Assembly (NCBI RefSeq): GCF_004028095.1
Contig: NZ_SBHM01000007.1
Location: 496,001-560,000, forward strand
Direction: 5' to 3'
DNA: 64,000 nt
From: Paenarthrobacter ureafaciens
GTDB lineage: Bacteria > Actinomycetota > Actinomycetes > Actinomycetales > Micrococcaceae
The notes under the pieces are model-generated. The model searched no databases, had not been told where the DNA came from, and was given only the letters and a program-made list of their open reading frames with translations. The translations under genes and the position numbers were made by a program. This document shows, piece after piece, positions 35,812-46,231 of the stretch (the stretch's first letter is position 1; each line of letters begins with the position of its first letter).

Positions 35812-36384
35812 ATGACCGCTGAGTACAGGTACGACGTCGACGTGCTTCACCTTTTGGTGTCGCCCGCGCATGCCTACTTTGGCAGGGCACGGGAGGGCGC
35901 CGCAGATGTTCCGACCACCGATGCACCGACTGCGGAGCTTGTTGCAGGCAAGGGCGTTGTTGGAGACCGTTTCTTTGGCAAAGCGGCGCACATGGATGCG
36001 GCCGTGACTGTGTTCGCGGTCGAGGCGCTCGAGGCTATTGCTGCGGAACTCGATTCCGGCCCGTTTGATCCCCTGCTGACCCGGCGGAATGTGGTGATCC
36101 GCGGCGCCGAGCTGGCACCCCTGCTGGGCCACGAATTTGTCCTCGAGTCGGGCAAGGATTCCGTCCGTTTGAGAGCCGGCCGCCCCGCCCACCCCTGCGC
36201 GTGGATGGACCAGATGTTGGCTCCCGGCGCCCACAAAGCCATGCGCGGAAGGGGCGGAGTAAGGTGCCAAGTGATCTCCGGCGGGTTCCTCCACCGTGGG
36301 CCCGCCACCCTGGTCAGCCCTGTCCCCCTGAACCCGGCCCGCGCCGGGGAAGCGTCCGTGCTGCGGCCCACCCGGCTGCCCTAG
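35812..36384 (+). CDS. MOSC domain protein
   Basis: A 190-residue protein with the MOSC fold (molybdenum cofactor sulfurase C-terminal). GKGVVGDRFFG and the Cys in RPAHPCAWMDQML are typical; the Cys may carry sulfur or bind cofactor. Could deliver sulfur to a molybdoenzyme such as xanthine dehydrogenase, but it is not adjacent to one. Confidence 0.85.
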   Translation: MTAEYRYDVDVLHLLVSPAHAYFGRAREGAADVPTTDAPTAELVAGKGVVGDRFFGKAAHMDAAVTVFAVEALEAIAAELDSGPFDPLLTRRNVVIRGAELAPLLGHEFVLESGKDSVRLRAGRPAHPCAWMDQMLAPGAHKAMRGRGGVRCQVISGGFLHRGPATLVSPVPLNPARAGEASVLRPTRLP

Positions 36385-36399
36385 CCCGGAACCTGCGCC

Positions 36400-38358
36400 T
36401 CACACCTCCGCAGCCGGCGCCGCGAACTGGGCTTCGTACAGCCGGGAGTACGCGCCACCGGCGGAGAGAAGCTCCGAGTGGGTCCCCTGCTCCACGATCT
36501 GCCCGGACTCCATGACCAGGATGAGGTCGGCGTCCCGGATCGTGGAGAGCCTGTGCGCGATGACAAAGCTGGTGCGGTCCGAGCGCAGGGCATTCATGGC
36601 CTTCTGGACCAACACCTCGGTACGGGTGTCCACGGAACTTGTTGCCTCATCCAGGATCAGCACTGAAGGGCGTGACAGGAAGGCCCGGGCGATGGTGAGC
36701 AACTGCTTCTCCCCTGCCGAGACGTTGCTGCCCTCATCGTCCAACAGGGTGTTGTACCCCTCGGGCAGCGAGCGCACAAAGCGGTCAACATAGGTGGCCT
36801 GCGCAGCCTCCACGATCGATGCTTCCGAAGCATCGGGCCGGCCATAGGCAATGTTGTCCCGGATTGTCCCGCCGAACAGCCACGTATCCTGCAGCACCAT
36901 GCCCATCCGCGAGCGCAGTTCCTGCCGGGACATGGTGGAGATGTCCACGCCGTCCAGGGTAATCCTGCCGCCGTCGAGCTCGTAGAAGCGCATCATGAGG
37001 TTCACCAATGTTGTCTTGCCCGCACCTGTAGGCCCAACAATGGCGATGCTTTGCCCCGGCTCGGCCACCAGGTTGAGCCCGGTGATGAGAGGCTTGTCCG
37101 GCGAGTAGCTGAAGGAGACGTTCTCGAACACGAGCCGGCCCCGTCCCGGACCGGAAGCAGAACCAACAGGCTCGGGCGATTCTTCCTCTTCGTCGAGCAA
37201 TTCGAAAACGCGTTCGGCTGAGGCCACACCGGATTGCAGCATGTTCGCCATGGATCCGAGCTGCGCAAGCGGCATGGTGAATTGCCGCGAGTACTGGATG
37301 AATGCCTGCACGTCGCCGAGCTGCATTCCGCCGGAAGCCACTTGCAGGCCACCCACCACGGCAATGGCCACGTAGACGAGGTTTCCGATGAACGTCATGG
37401 CAGGCATGATCAGTCCGCTGACGAACTGGGCACCGAAACTTGCCTGGAAGAGCTCGGAATTCTTGTCCCGGAACTTCTGCTGTACCTCGTCCTGCCGGCC
37501 GAACACCTTCACCAAAGCGTGTCCGGTGTAGGTCTCCTCAATGTGGCCGTTGAGTTCGCCGGTGTTCTTCCACTGGGCCACGAAGAGCTTTTGGGAACGC
37601 TTGGCGATCAACACAGTAATCCCGAGGGTCAGGGGAATAGTGATGAGGGCAATCAGCGCCAGCAGCGGGGAAAGGATGAACATCATCACCAGCACCCCCA
37701 GCACGGTCAGCAGGGAGGAGACTACTTGGCTGATGGATTGTTGGAGGCTTTGGGAGATGTTGTCGACGTCGTTGGTCACCCGGCTGAGGAGCTCGCCGCG
37801 CTGGATTTTGTCGAAGTACTTCAGCGGCAGCCTGTGGATTTTCGCTTCGATCCGTTCGCGCAGCCGGTAGACGGTCCTTTGGACGACGCCGTTGAGGATG
37901 TACGCCTGGATCCAACCGAACGCCGCGGCCAGGACATACAGCACGAGCGTCCAGAGCAGTACCGAGGACAGCGCGCCGAAGTCGATGCCGACGCCGGGTG
38001 TCAGGGGCATGGCGCTGAGCATGTCGGCCTTAGTGTTCTCGCCGGCGGCGCGGAGCCCTGCGATCACGGCTTCTTTGGAAACGCCGGCGGGCAGTTCCTT
38101 GGAGACGACGCCGGCAAAGATCAGGTTGGTGCCTTCGCCAAGCAGCCGTGGGCCAATGACGTTCAGGGCCACGCTGACAACGGCGAACATCAGGACCAGG
38201 GCAAGCCAGACCCGTTCGGGATGCAGGGTTCCCAGCAGGCGCTTGGCGGAGGCGCCGAAGTTGGACGCCTTCTCGGCCGGGACGTTCATGCCGGCGAACG
38301 GCCCGCCCCTGCCCGGCCCCATCGGGGGACGCTGCGGACCGCGGACAGCTGTACTCAT
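36400..38358 (-). CDS. ABC exporter subunit B (TM-NBD half transporter)
   Basis: A 652-residue half transporter: six TM segments, then a nucleotide-binding domain with Walker A GPTGAGKTT, signature NVSAGEKQ, Walker B VLILDEATSS with catalytic Glu, and His in VIAHRLS. It overlaps its upstream partner by ATGA. A Gly/Pro-rich N-terminal tail precedes the first TM, and the first extracytoplasmic loop is unusually long (about residues 75-125). Forms a heterodimer with the next gene's product; substrate unknown. Confidence 0.93.
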   Translation of the reverse strand: MSTAVRGPQRPPMGPGRGGPFAGMNVPAEKASNFGASAKRLLGTLHPERVWLALVLMFAVVSVALNVIGPRLLGEGTNLIFAGVVSKELPAGVSKEAVIAGLRAAGENTKADMLSAMPLTPGVGIDFGALSSVLLWTLVLYVLAAAFGWIQAYILNGVVQRTVYRLRERIEAKIHRLPLKYFDKIQRGELLSRVTNDVDNISQSLQQSISQVVSSLLTVLGVLVMMFILSPLLALIALITIPLTLGITVLIAKRSQKLFVAQWKNTGELNGHIEETYTGHALVKVFGRQDEVQQKFRDKNSELFQASFGAQFVSGLIMPAMTFIGNLVYVAIAVVGGLQVASGGMQLGDVQAFIQYSRQFTMPLAQLGSMANMLQSGVASAERVFELLDEEEESPEPVGSASGPGRGRLVFENVSFSYSPDKPLITGLNLVAEPGQSIAIVGPTGAGKTTLVNLMMRFYELDGGRITLDGVDISTMSRQELRSRMGMVLQDTWLFGGTIRDNIAYGRPDASEASIVEAAQATYVDRFVRSLPEGYNTLLDDEGSNVSAGEKQLLTIARAFLSRPSVLILDEATSSVDTRTEVLVQKAMNALRSDRTSFVIAHRLSTIRDADLILVMESGQIVEQGTHSELLSAGGAYSRLYEAQFAAPAAEV

Positions 38359-40091
38359 GCCGCCTCCTCCGCTGCGAGTTGGGAGGCCACGATTTCCCGG
38401 TACGTTTCGGAAGTCTCCAACAACTCATCGTGCGTTCCCTGCCCAACGATCCTGCCGTCGTCGAGCACTAGTATCCGGTCAGCATCCGCGATGCTGGACA
38501 CGCGCTGGGCGATGATCACCAGCGTGGCGCCCTGGGTGTGCTGTTTGAGGGCGCGGCGCAGCCTGGCGTCCGTTGCAGTGTCCAGGGACGAGAACGAATC
38601 GTCAAAGATGTAGAGTTCTGGCTGTTTGACCAGTGCCCGGGCGATGGCGAGCCGTTGCCGCTGACCGCCGGATACGTTGGTCCCGCCCTGGGAGATCGGG
38701 GCGTCCAGCCCGCCGTCCATTTCCTCAACAAAGTCGCGGGCTTGGGCGACGGCGAGGGCTTGCCACAGTTCGTCGTCGGTGGCGTCCGGTTTGCCGTAAA
38801 GCAGGTTGCTGCGGACGGTTCCGGAGAACAGGTAGGGCTTTTGCGGCACCAACCCGATGTGCCCCCACAGGTGGTCGGGTTGCAGTTCCCGGACGTCCAC
38901 GCCGTCCATCCGGACGGATCCCGAGGTGGCGTCGAAGAGTCGCGGCATGAGGTTCACGAGGGTGGTCTTGCCTGCCCCGGTGCTGCCGATGATCGCCGTG
39001 GTCTGGCCGGCCCGGGCGGTGAAGGACACCCCGCTGAGGACGGGCTGTTCGGCACCCGGGTAGGCGAATCCGACGTCGCGCATTTCCAGCTCGCCCCTGC
39101 GGCGGCCGGTGAGGGACACAGGGTTCGACGGCGGCTGGACGCTTGAGTCGGTCCCCAGCACCTCGCCGATGCGGTCGGCTGAGACGGAAGCACGCGGGAT
39201 CATCACGGCCATGAACGTGGCCATCATGACGGACATGAGGATTTGCATAAGGTAGCTCAGGAACGCAATCAGAGTGCCCACCTGCATGGAGCCGTCCTCG
39301 ATCCGGAACGACCCGAACCAGATCACCGCCACACTGGAAATGTTCATGACCAGCATGACCACAGGGAACATGAGCGCCATCAGCCGGCCGGCCCGCAGCG
39401 CAACGTCCGTGACGTCGTCGTTCGCTTTGCCGAACCGCAGCGATTCCATGTCCTCCCGCACGAAGGCCCGCACCACGCGGATACCGGTCAGTTGCTCACG
39501 GAGCACCCTGTTCACGGCGTCGATCCGGACCTGCATTTTGCGGAACAGCGGAACCATCCGGGTCACGATCAGCCCGACGCAAACCAGCAGCACCGGCACC
39601 GCCACGGCGATCAACCACGACAGTTGCGCATCTTGCCGAACCGCCATGATCACCCCGCCGATACTCAGCATCGGCGCCGCGACCATCAGGGTGCAGGACA
39701 TGAGGACCAACTGCTGGACCTGCTGGACGTCGTTGGTGGAGCGGGTGATGAGGGACGCCGCGCCAAAGCGGCTGACCTCTTGCTCCGAGAACTCCCCCAC
39801 CCTGCCGAAGATCGCGTCCCGGAGGTCGCGGCCAAGGCTCATTGCGGCCTTCGCGCCGAAGTACACCGCAATCACGGCGCAGGCGATCTGCAGCAGGGTA
39901 ATCAGCAGCATGACCGCGCCCATGCGGAGGATGTATCCGGTGTCGCTGGTGGCGACGCCCTGGTCGATGATGTCGGCATTGAGCGTGGGCAGGTACAGCG
40001 AGGCGATGGACTGGGCCAGCTGAAAAACGACGACGGCGACCAGCAGCCGCTGGTGCGGCTGGAGGAAACGAACAAGGACCTTCCACAGCAT
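38355..40091 (-). CDS. ABC exporter subunit A (with non-canonical Walker B)
   Basis: A 578-residue half transporter. Walker A GSTGAGKTT and signature NVSGGQRQ are normal, but the residue after Walker B is Asp rather than Glu (LYIFDDSFSS), as in the degenerate site of heterodimeric exporters such as TM287/288. The start MLWKVLVRFL follows GGAGA. Partner is the overlapping downstream gene. Confidence 0.93.
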   Translation of the reverse strand: MLWKVLVRFLQPHQRLLVAVVVFQLAQSIASLYLPTLNADIIDQGVATSDTGYILRMGAVMLLITLLQIACAVIAVYFGAKAAMSLGRDLRDAIFGRVGEFSEQEVSRFGAASLITRSTNDVQQVQQLVLMSCTLMVAAPMLSIGGVIMAVRQDAQLSWLIAVAVPVLLVCVGLIVTRMVPLFRKMQVRIDAVNRVLREQLTGIRVVRAFVREDMESLRFGKANDDVTDVALRAGRLMALMFPVVMLVMNISSVAVIWFGSFRIEDGSMQVGTLIAFLSYLMQILMSVMMATFMAVMIPRASVSADRIGEVLGTDSSVQPPSNPVSLTGRRRGELEMRDVGFAYPGAEQPVLSGVSFTARAGQTTAIIGSTGAGKTTLVNLMPRLFDATSGSVRMDGVDVRELQPDHLWGHIGLVPQKPYLFSGTVRSNLLYGKPDATDDELWQALAVAQARDFVEEMDGGLDAPISQGGTNVSGGQRQRLAIARALVKQPELYIFDDSFSSLDTATDARLRRALKQHTQGATLVIIAQRVSSIADADRILVLDDGRIVGQGTHDELLETSETYREIVASQLAAEEAA

Positions 40092-40169
40092 GGGATCTCC
40101 AGCGTCCGGGGGTAAACCGAAGGCCAGTTTACGTCTGGTTGCTGGGGGCAACTAGGGGGTATTCAGTAG

Positions 40170-41051
<882 letters not shown>

Positions 41052-41053
41052 GC

Positions 41054-41089
41054 AAATAGCCCTCAAGAACCTTTTCTTGAGGGCTATTT
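41054..41089. terminator. bidirectional terminator
   Basis: A 16-bp perfect stem (AAATAGCCCTCAAGAA and complement) with a 4-nt loop, bounded by A-rich and T-rich ends, between convergent genes. Confidence 0.9.
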
Positions 41090-41090
41090 C

Positions 41091-42614
41091 CTAAGTGATC
41101 CTGAGTTTGCGGACTTTCTTTCCCAGCCGGAGATACTCCTGCTGGACCGCGTCCGCTGCCGTCCGTTCCCTGGCGTGGAGAACTCCGTAGGTAAATGCGG
41201 CGTTGCCCATGCCGGGAGCGGAGCCGAGCTTCAACAGTTCAGTCCGGGCTACGGCACTGTCCTGGTGTTCACCCAAGATGGTCTGTATCCGGTGGGCCAT
41301 ATCAGCGATCTTCGATGCCTGCTTGCCGTGGATGCTTTCTGCCGCCGCAGCCGCAAAGCGCAACTTCTTGGCTGCCTTCCGGACTTCGTGGAAGGCCTTG
41401 TCACGGGAAGGCCCGACGGCGGCGGCAACCGCTGCGTCGTGGCGTTCGGCGAGGCGTTTGGCAGCCTTGTTGACGCGCTTGGCCGTTGCTTTGCCCGCAC
41501 CGGGCATGACCTCGGGCGCGACAGGAGGCTCCTCGACGAAGGCCTCCAATTGGTCCAGCAGCCGGAAGTATCCAGGACTGTCCATCCGGGATCGGATGGC
41601 CGTCAGGGCAGTGTCCTTCCGAACCTTCATGCGTTCGTCCAGCTCTGCCGCCAAGGGGCCCAGCACAAGCCTTCCCGGCAATTCATCCAGCGATTCCCGC
41701 AGCCGCCGATGGAGCACCTCGGCGTCCCTGTACCGGCCCAGAGTTTGGGCGAGCGATTTCAAGCCCGCTTCCAACTCGTCCACCGGGCCGGCTTTGAAGA
41801 ACTTGCGGTAGCTGTGGAGCACCGACCGGATCCGCCGGGTGACGGACCGTAGCTGGTGGACGGAATCATCAGCGTTCATCCTGACGTGGGCATCCCGCCG
41901 GAGCATCCTGGCCACTTGCTGGTCAAGGTAGTCGAGGACGGGCACAACGGCCGGTCCCTTACGTTCGGGGACCTCGCGGCCGCTCCCCTTGGGACGGGGC
42001 AAGTGTCCGGCCAGCGCGGTCGCGAGTTTGGACGTGCGTTCGCTGGGGCGCGCGCCGGTATTCGTAAGTATCCCGGCGGCAGCTTCAAAAAGTGCTGCCG
42101 CGGCGTCGTCGCCCGGATTGTGGTTCAGCTCCAGTTCCCACTCACGCCACGTGCGGGCGGTGGAATCGTTGAAAGACACCTCGGCCTCGACGTGGTCATC
42201 GACGAACTCGGCAATCGCCCTGCCGTCTTCCGCGTACAGGCCGATGCTGGTGCGGCTGGTGTTCACAGTGGCCACGGGTGCCACGGCATGGCCACGGGTG
42301 CAGGCAAGGATCCTGGCCAGGATGTCATCCGGGAGGATCTCCGGCCGGCCCAACGCAGCATGTATTTCCGTGCGCTGCCCGGGTCCCTTGGGCAGCTTAA
42401 GGTGCCATCCGGCGTCCGGTCCTCCGGTACGACGCCGGAGCGTCATCCCGTAGGAGGCGAGGGCGAGGTCTTTGGTGTCGAAATAGACGGCCTCAAGCCG
42501 GTGCGTCACCGGCTCGCCTACCCTGGAGACGCCGTCGATGGCTGTCAGGTCAGGCAGCGGCGTTGACGGTTCGACGTCGAACTTCCGCTCCACTTCCACA
42601 GTGGACTTGGCCAT
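41091..42614 (-). CDS. CYTH and CHAD domain protein
   Basis: A 507-residue protein with an N-terminal CYTH triphosphate tunnel domain (VEVERKF, the ExExK motif) at about residues 1-205 and a C-terminal CHAD domain with conserved His residues (SVHQLRSVTRRIRSVLHSYRK in part, HRRLRESL, FHEVRKAAKKLRF). CHAD binds polyphosphate; CYTH may hydrolyse triphosphates. AGGAGG precedes MAKST. First of a run of minus-strand genes with small stress-type proteins. Confidence 0.93.
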   Translation of the reverse strand: MAKSTVEVERKFDVEPSTPLPDLTAIDGVSRVGEPVTHRLEAVYFDTKDLALASYGMTLRRRTGGPDAGWHLKLPKGPGQRTEIHAALGRPEILPDDILARILACTRGHAVAPVATVNTSRTSIGLYAEDGRAIAEFVDDHVEAEVSFNDSTARTWREWELELNHNPGDDAAAALFEAAAGILTNTGARPSERTSKLATALAGHLPRPKGSGREVPERKGPAVVPVLDYLDQQVARMLRRDAHVRMNADDSVHQLRSVTRRIRSVLHSYRKFFKAGPVDELEAGLKSLAQTLGRYRDAEVLHRRLRESLDELPGRLVLGPLAAELDERMKVRKDTALTAIRSRMDSPGYFRLLDQLEAFVEEPPVAPEVMPGAGKATAKRVNKAAKRLAERHDAAVAAAVGPSRDKAFHEVRKAAKKLRFAAAAAESIHGKQASKIADMAHRIQTILGEHQDSAVARTELLKLGSAPGMGNAAFTYGVLHARERTAADAVQQEYLRLGKKVRKLRIT

Positions 42615-42654
42615 GGTCCAAATACCTCCTGCTGCCGTAAATGTTGCCCGCAAC

Positions 42655-42690
42655 GGTGAAGGCCGGCCGGATCGCCGGCCGGCCTTCACC
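42655..42690 (-). terminator. GC-rich terminator hairpin
   Basis: A 16-bp stem (GGTGAAGGCCGGCCGG and complement) with loop ATCG, just after the SRPBCC stop codon. Confidence 0.7.
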
Positions 42691-42698
42691 GCGCTGCA

Positions 42699-43184
42699 TC
42701 AGACCAGCGGTCCTCCGGCTTCATCTACATCCCCGCCGGAGATGGTGCCACGCCAACCCCCGGTTTCGTGCCCTTGGGCTTCAATGAACTTCTTGAATTT
42801 GTCCAGGTCCGCGCCAACGCGCAGACTGTCGGCTCCAACGGCTGACCCTGCCTTTTCGGCGAGCGTTTCCGGTTCCCACACGATTTCCACGTTGACGCGG
42901 GTCCTGCCGGCGTCGAGCGGCTCGAAGGTCACCGAGCCGCCGTTGCGGGGGCCGTCCACGCTGGCCCAGCTCACCAGGGAGTCCGGAACCTGGTCAATGA
43001 TCTGGGCGTTGTAGTCGCGCTTCACGCCTCCCACATTGGTGGAGAAGTGCAGTGCCGTGTCATCGAACTGCCGCACGGCTTCCACACCGTTCATGAACTC
43101 CGGGAAGCTCTCAAACTGGGTCCACTGGTTGTAGGCCACGGAAACAGGGACATCTACTTCAATTGATTTGTTGACGGTAGCCAT
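42699..43184 (-). CDS. SRPBCC family (polyketide cyclase/dehydrase-like) protein
   Basis: A 161-residue START/SRPBCC fold protein. It begins with a beta strand and the typical VDVPVSVAYNQWTQFESFPEFM helix-loop. The C-terminus is Gly/Asp-rich. Such proteins in Actinobacteria bind hydrophobic ligands or help membrane stress responses. No cyclase partner genes. Ligand unknown. Confidence 0.85.
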   Translation of the reverse strand: MATVNKSIEVDVPVSVAYNQWTQFESFPEFMNGVEAVRQFDDTALHFSTNVGGVKRDYNAQIIDQVPDSLVSWASVDGPRNGGSVTFEPLDAGRTRVNVEIVWEPETLAEKAGSAVGADSLRVGADLDKFKKFIEAQGHETGGWRGTISGGDVDEAGGPLV

Positions 43185-43267
43185 GGATTTTGCTCCTTCT
43201 TTGCCGTCGAGTGCGGGGTGCCTTGCGGTCGCGTGCCTTGCGGTCGCGTGCCTCGTGCGTCCGGGGC

Positions 43268-43639
43268 TTAGCCTGCGTTGAAGTCTTCTTGGTCGTCGTC
43301 GTTAGGCGCCTGGTCCTGGGGAAGGTCGGTGCCGCTGCCGTCCGGCAGGTCCTCTGCGTCGGGCTGCAGGTTCTGTTCCTGGAGGGATTGCTCATCTGTC
43401 CCGCCGAAACGGCCTGCGCCCGGTTCGCCGGAGCTGTCCGAATCTTCCGGATCCAAGTGACTGAGGTTCGGAGCGCCGGTTGCGTAGGTCTCGCCGTCGG
43501 GGCTGTCCTGGCTCAATCCGGCGTCGCTCAGGTCTTCTTCTACACGGGGCTGGGCCTGCCCTCCGCCAGCTTCCTGCTCTGCCGTCGGGGTGCCGTAGCC
43601 GCCTACTTCTTCTTCAGGTGTGGCGTTCTGACTGTCCAT
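43268..43639 (-). CDS. acidic, probably disordered protein (123 aa)
   Basis: Starts MDSQNATPEEE after AAAGGACAG. Rich in Asp, Glu, Gln, Gly and Pro, no hydrophobic core and no known domain; ends DDDQEDFNAG. The upstream 19-bp motif matches that before the acidic protein gene at 31698. Probably a stress-related, low-complexity protein. Function unknown. Confidence 0.65.
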   Translation of the reverse strand: MDSQNATPEEEVGGYGTPTAEQEAGGGQAQPRVEEDLSDAGLSQDSPDGETYATGAPNLSHLDPEDSDSSGEPGAGRFGGTDEQSLQEQNLQPDAEDLPDGSGTDLPQDQAPNDDDQEDFNAG

Positions 43640-43675
43640 GAGACCTGTCCTTTCCAACGGTTAATGGAACACTTC

Positions 43676-43694
43676 GAATTTATAAGCATACTTA
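43676..43694 (-). promoter_or_regulatory. shared 19-bp upstream motif, copy 2
   Basis: On the minus strand reads TAAGTATGCTTATAAATTC, differing at two positions from 31658-31676. It is 36 bp before the acidic protein start. A related CTAAGTTTACTGAC lies further upstream. Confidence 0.6.
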
Positions 43695-43754
43695 GCTATT
43701 TGTCCATGCCGAAAGGCCTTAGTCAGTAAACTTAGTACTTCTTCACTTCATCGG

Positions 43755-44090
43755 CTACCACGTCAGGCCGGATTCGTAAGGGGTGAAGTCGGACCGCAGC
43801 CGCACGGACTTCGGCCCCATCAGCGCAATGTCCTCCCACAGCACCAGGAACGAACCGCGGTGCCGCCACCGGAGCAGTTGGGCTACCGGCCACGGCTGGG
43901 TGAGGTTCTGCCGCTCGAATCCCAAGAAGGACGACGCCGTGCGGGGACTGACAATGATCCCCACCAGCCGCGCCTTGCTCAGCAGCGGGCCGGGAGCAGC
44001 ATCCAGCGCGAAACGGACGTCCGACACCTCGCCGAGCCGCTTTCCGTTGCTGTCCAGCACGTCAATTCCCAGCATGTCAGTCAGGATCAT
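43755..44090 (-). CDS. PRC-barrel domain protein
   Basis: A 111-residue protein. MLGIDVLDSNGKRLGEVSDVRF is a typical PRC-barrel opening (strand, D-x-x-G-x-x-x-G turn). It overlaps the upstream gene by 14 nt, third in an Nramp operon. PRC-barrels mediate RNA or protein contacts; in this context it may regulate the transporter. Confidence 0.75.
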   Translation of the reverse strand: MILTDMLGIDVLDSNGKRLGEVSDVRFALDAAPGPLLSKARLVGIIVSPRTASSFLGFERQNLTQPWPVAQLLRWRHRGSFLVLWEDIALMGPKSVRLRSDFTPYESGLTW

Positions 44091-44499
44091 GGCGGCCTCC
44101 CGGAATGCGGCCAATGACGTGGTTCCGCAGCCAGCGCTCCACCCACGACGCGTCCAGGGAATCCGAGCGGACCCCCACGGAGATGACGGTCCCCACGCCT
44201 GACACAACGTCCCACGGGATACGGATCAGCCGGCTCGACGGCGGCCTGCCGCCAAAGATCCGCGTACCCAGCACCGGCCCGGTCAGCAGCGCAGTGATAA
44301 CCGGCGGGTCGGTACCCGGCGGGATCGGCTGGTACGGTTCGGGGCCGCTCAACTCAATGTCGTCCACAGTGGTGACGGGTACGTCGTCGATGTCCAGAAC
44401 CTGACGGTCCAGCAGATGCAGCTGCGCGTCGAGGACCAACCCGGCGGGTTGTGGTGGCGGCTTCAAACGGCTCGTATCCAGCCCTCGGTTCTTTGCCAT
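44077..44499 (-). CDS. PRC-barrel-like/MgtE-N-type partner protein
   Basis: A 140-residue protein with LHLLDRQVLDIDDVPVTTVDDIEL resembling the strand pattern of PRC-barrel-type domains linked to Mg/metal transporters (quoted partly), then SRLIRIPWDVVSGVGTVI. It overlaps the Nramp stop by one base (TAATG) and the next PRC gene by 14 nt. Role inferred from context. Confidence 0.65.
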   Translation of the reverse strand: MAKNRGLDTSRLKPPPQPAGLVLDAQLHLLDRQVLDIDDVPVTTVDDIELSGPEPYQPIPPGTDPPVITALLTGPVLGTRIFGGRPPSSRLIRIPWDVVSGVGTVISVGVRSDSLDASWVERWLRNHVIGRIPGGRHDPD

Positions 44500-45728
44500 T
44501 ACGCCCCCGCTCCGGTAGCGATCATGAGGGGAATCGCCGCAATCGACGCCACCAGGATGATGACCAGATAGACCATTCCGGCAATATTCACCGGCCGCTT
44601 ATTGACGTGTTCGCCCATGTACTGGGGGTCATTTGCCACGATCAGGATGGGCAGGTACGTCAGCGGGAGGGCAATGGCCGAGAAGACCACCGAGTATTCC
44701 GTCACCAGGATCGGATCGACCCCTGTCATCAGCACCGCCACTCCCGCCAGCAGCACCACGATCATGGACATGTGGAACCGTGCTGCTTGCGCCGGACGCC
44801 GGAACTTCCCCCACGACCAGCCGAAGTACTGCGCCAAGGTGTAGCCGCTGGAAAGCGTCGTCTCCAATGCCGCTCCGAACGTTGCCGCTACGATGCCCAC
44901 AATCAGGACGGCCAAAGCGATTTGCCCGCCCGCTTGCGCTACCGGCACAGCCACCTGCGACAGCGTCGTCACGCCGATGCCGGCAGGGAGAAGGACGACG
45001 GCGGCGCACCCGGCGATTGCGAGCGAAAGGAAACCGCCAAGAGGGAAGCCCAGCAGGACATTAAGCCGCGATTGCGCCAGGTCTTTCACCTTCCACTTTT
45101 CTTCCACGGCACCCGAAGAGAAGAAGAAAACCTCATACGGGGTCATGGCCGCACCGAAGAGGGCAATGGCGTAGTACCAGTACGTTCCGGCCTTCTCTTC
45201 GTGGGAAACAGAGGGGGTAAAGATCTGGGAGGCCAAGGCACCCCAGTCCGGCTTGAGGAGGAACAAAGCCACTGCAAAGACCACCAGTGAGAGTCCCACC
45301 AGGCCCGTGACGTTCTCCATGATCTTGAACTTCACCCGCCAGATCACCAGCCACACAGCCAGCAAAGCCACGGGAACCCACAAGAGATAGGCAACGCCGC
45401 TTGCCAATTGCAGGGCCAGGGCAATGCCGCCTATTTCGGCAGTGACCGTCATGAGGTTGATGAGGAAGGAAGCACCGAGGTTCGCCAGCCCGGCGCGGGC
45501 TCCCATCCGTTCCCGGATCACTTCGAATGTGGCCCTTCCCGACACCGCAGCAACCCGGCCGGACATGTTGGCAAAGAGGCAGATTCCTACTACTCCCACA
45601 AGCACCACCCACGCCAGCGAGAGCCCAAAGCGCGAGCCCACCACGGCATTGGTGACCAAATCCCCGATGTCGACGAAGCCCCCGATCGCTGTCAGGATGC
45701 CGAGCGCAACACCGAGGAGCCGTTTCAC
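44499..45728 (-). CDS. divergent Nramp family transporter
   Basis: A 409-residue membrane protein of the Nramp/SLC11 family with about 11 TM segments. The usual TM1 metal motif DPGN is DIGD (FVDIGDLVTNAVVG) and the TM6 M-P-H region is AAMTPYEVFFFSSG. Loss of the thioether Met-Pro-His arrangement argues against ordinary Mn/Fe uptake; Nramp-related magnesium transporters also have altered motifs. Coupled to two PRC-barrel-like genes and to a lipoprotein gene. Substrate unknown. Confidence 0.8.
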   Translation of the reverse strand: MKRLLGVALGILTAIGGFVDIGDLVTNAVVGSRFGLSLAWVVLVGVVGICLFANMSGRVAAVSGRATFEVIRERMGARAGLANLGASFLINLMTVTAEIGGIALALQLASGVAYLLWVPVALLAVWLVIWRVKFKIMENVTGLVGLSLVVFAVALFLLKPDWGALASQIFTPSVSHEEKAGTYWYYAIALFGAAMTPYEVFFFSSGAVEEKWKVKDLAQSRLNVLLGFPLGGFLSLAIAGCAAVVLLPAGIGVTTLSQVAVPVAQAGGQIALAVLIVGIVAATFGAALETTLSSGYTLAQYFGWSWGKFRRPAQAARFHMSMIVVLLAGVAVLMTGVDPILVTEYSVVFSAIALPLTYLPILIVANDPQYMGEHVNKRPVNIAGMVYLVIILVASIAAIPLMIATGAGA

Positions 45729-46231
45729 TGTATGCCGGCCTTGGTCATGAGGGCGTCGAGCTGGTCCGAGGCCCTGTGCAATTCATCGAGCACGGGCATC
45801 AAGTGGGATGGGTCGCTTCCGATCCTGCCCTCTTCGGGGCCGCCTTGCGGCGCCGCCAGGGCATCACGGGCGTGGATCAACGCACGGGAAATTGTTGCGA
45901 AGGCAGCAAGAACGTCATCCCGGAGGTCCTGGTCATCTCCGTTACTGGCAGACGTGCCTTGGACGTCCTTGGTAGCTGAGTCGACCTGCTTCAGCATGTC
46001 GTCAGCCGCAGTTGAGCCGGCCGCCGCCGTCGTGTGGCCCTTGAGCCGCAGCTCCACGGCCATGGCCGTGGTCCTGACAGCAGCGGAGGCGTCTTTCATT
46101 GGCCCCTCAAGGGCCTGCGTCGAGGGACTTTCCGAGCAGCCGGAAACGACTCCGACCAGCAACGCGAATGTCAGGAGCACCTTGAAAGCATGCTTCCACA
46201 AGCAGCTCACGACGGCTGCGGCACCTCGCAT
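45725..46231 (-). CDS. putative lipoprotein
   Basis: A 168-residue protein with an N-terminal hydrophobic segment and lipobox LLVGVVSGC; the mature part is helical and Ala/Asp-rich. It overlaps the Nramp start by four bases and so belongs to that operon. The given ATG makes a long n-region; an internal TTG would give a more usual signal peptide. Function unknown. Confidence 0.7.
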   Translation of the reverse strand: MRGAAAVVSCLWKHAFKVLLTFALLVGVVSGCSESPSTQALEGPMKDASAAVRTTAMAVELRLKGHTTAAAGSTAADDMLKQVDSATKDVQGTSASNGDDQDLRDDVLAAFATISRALIHARDALAAPQGGPEEGRIGSDPSHLMPVLDELHRASDQLDALMTKAGIQ

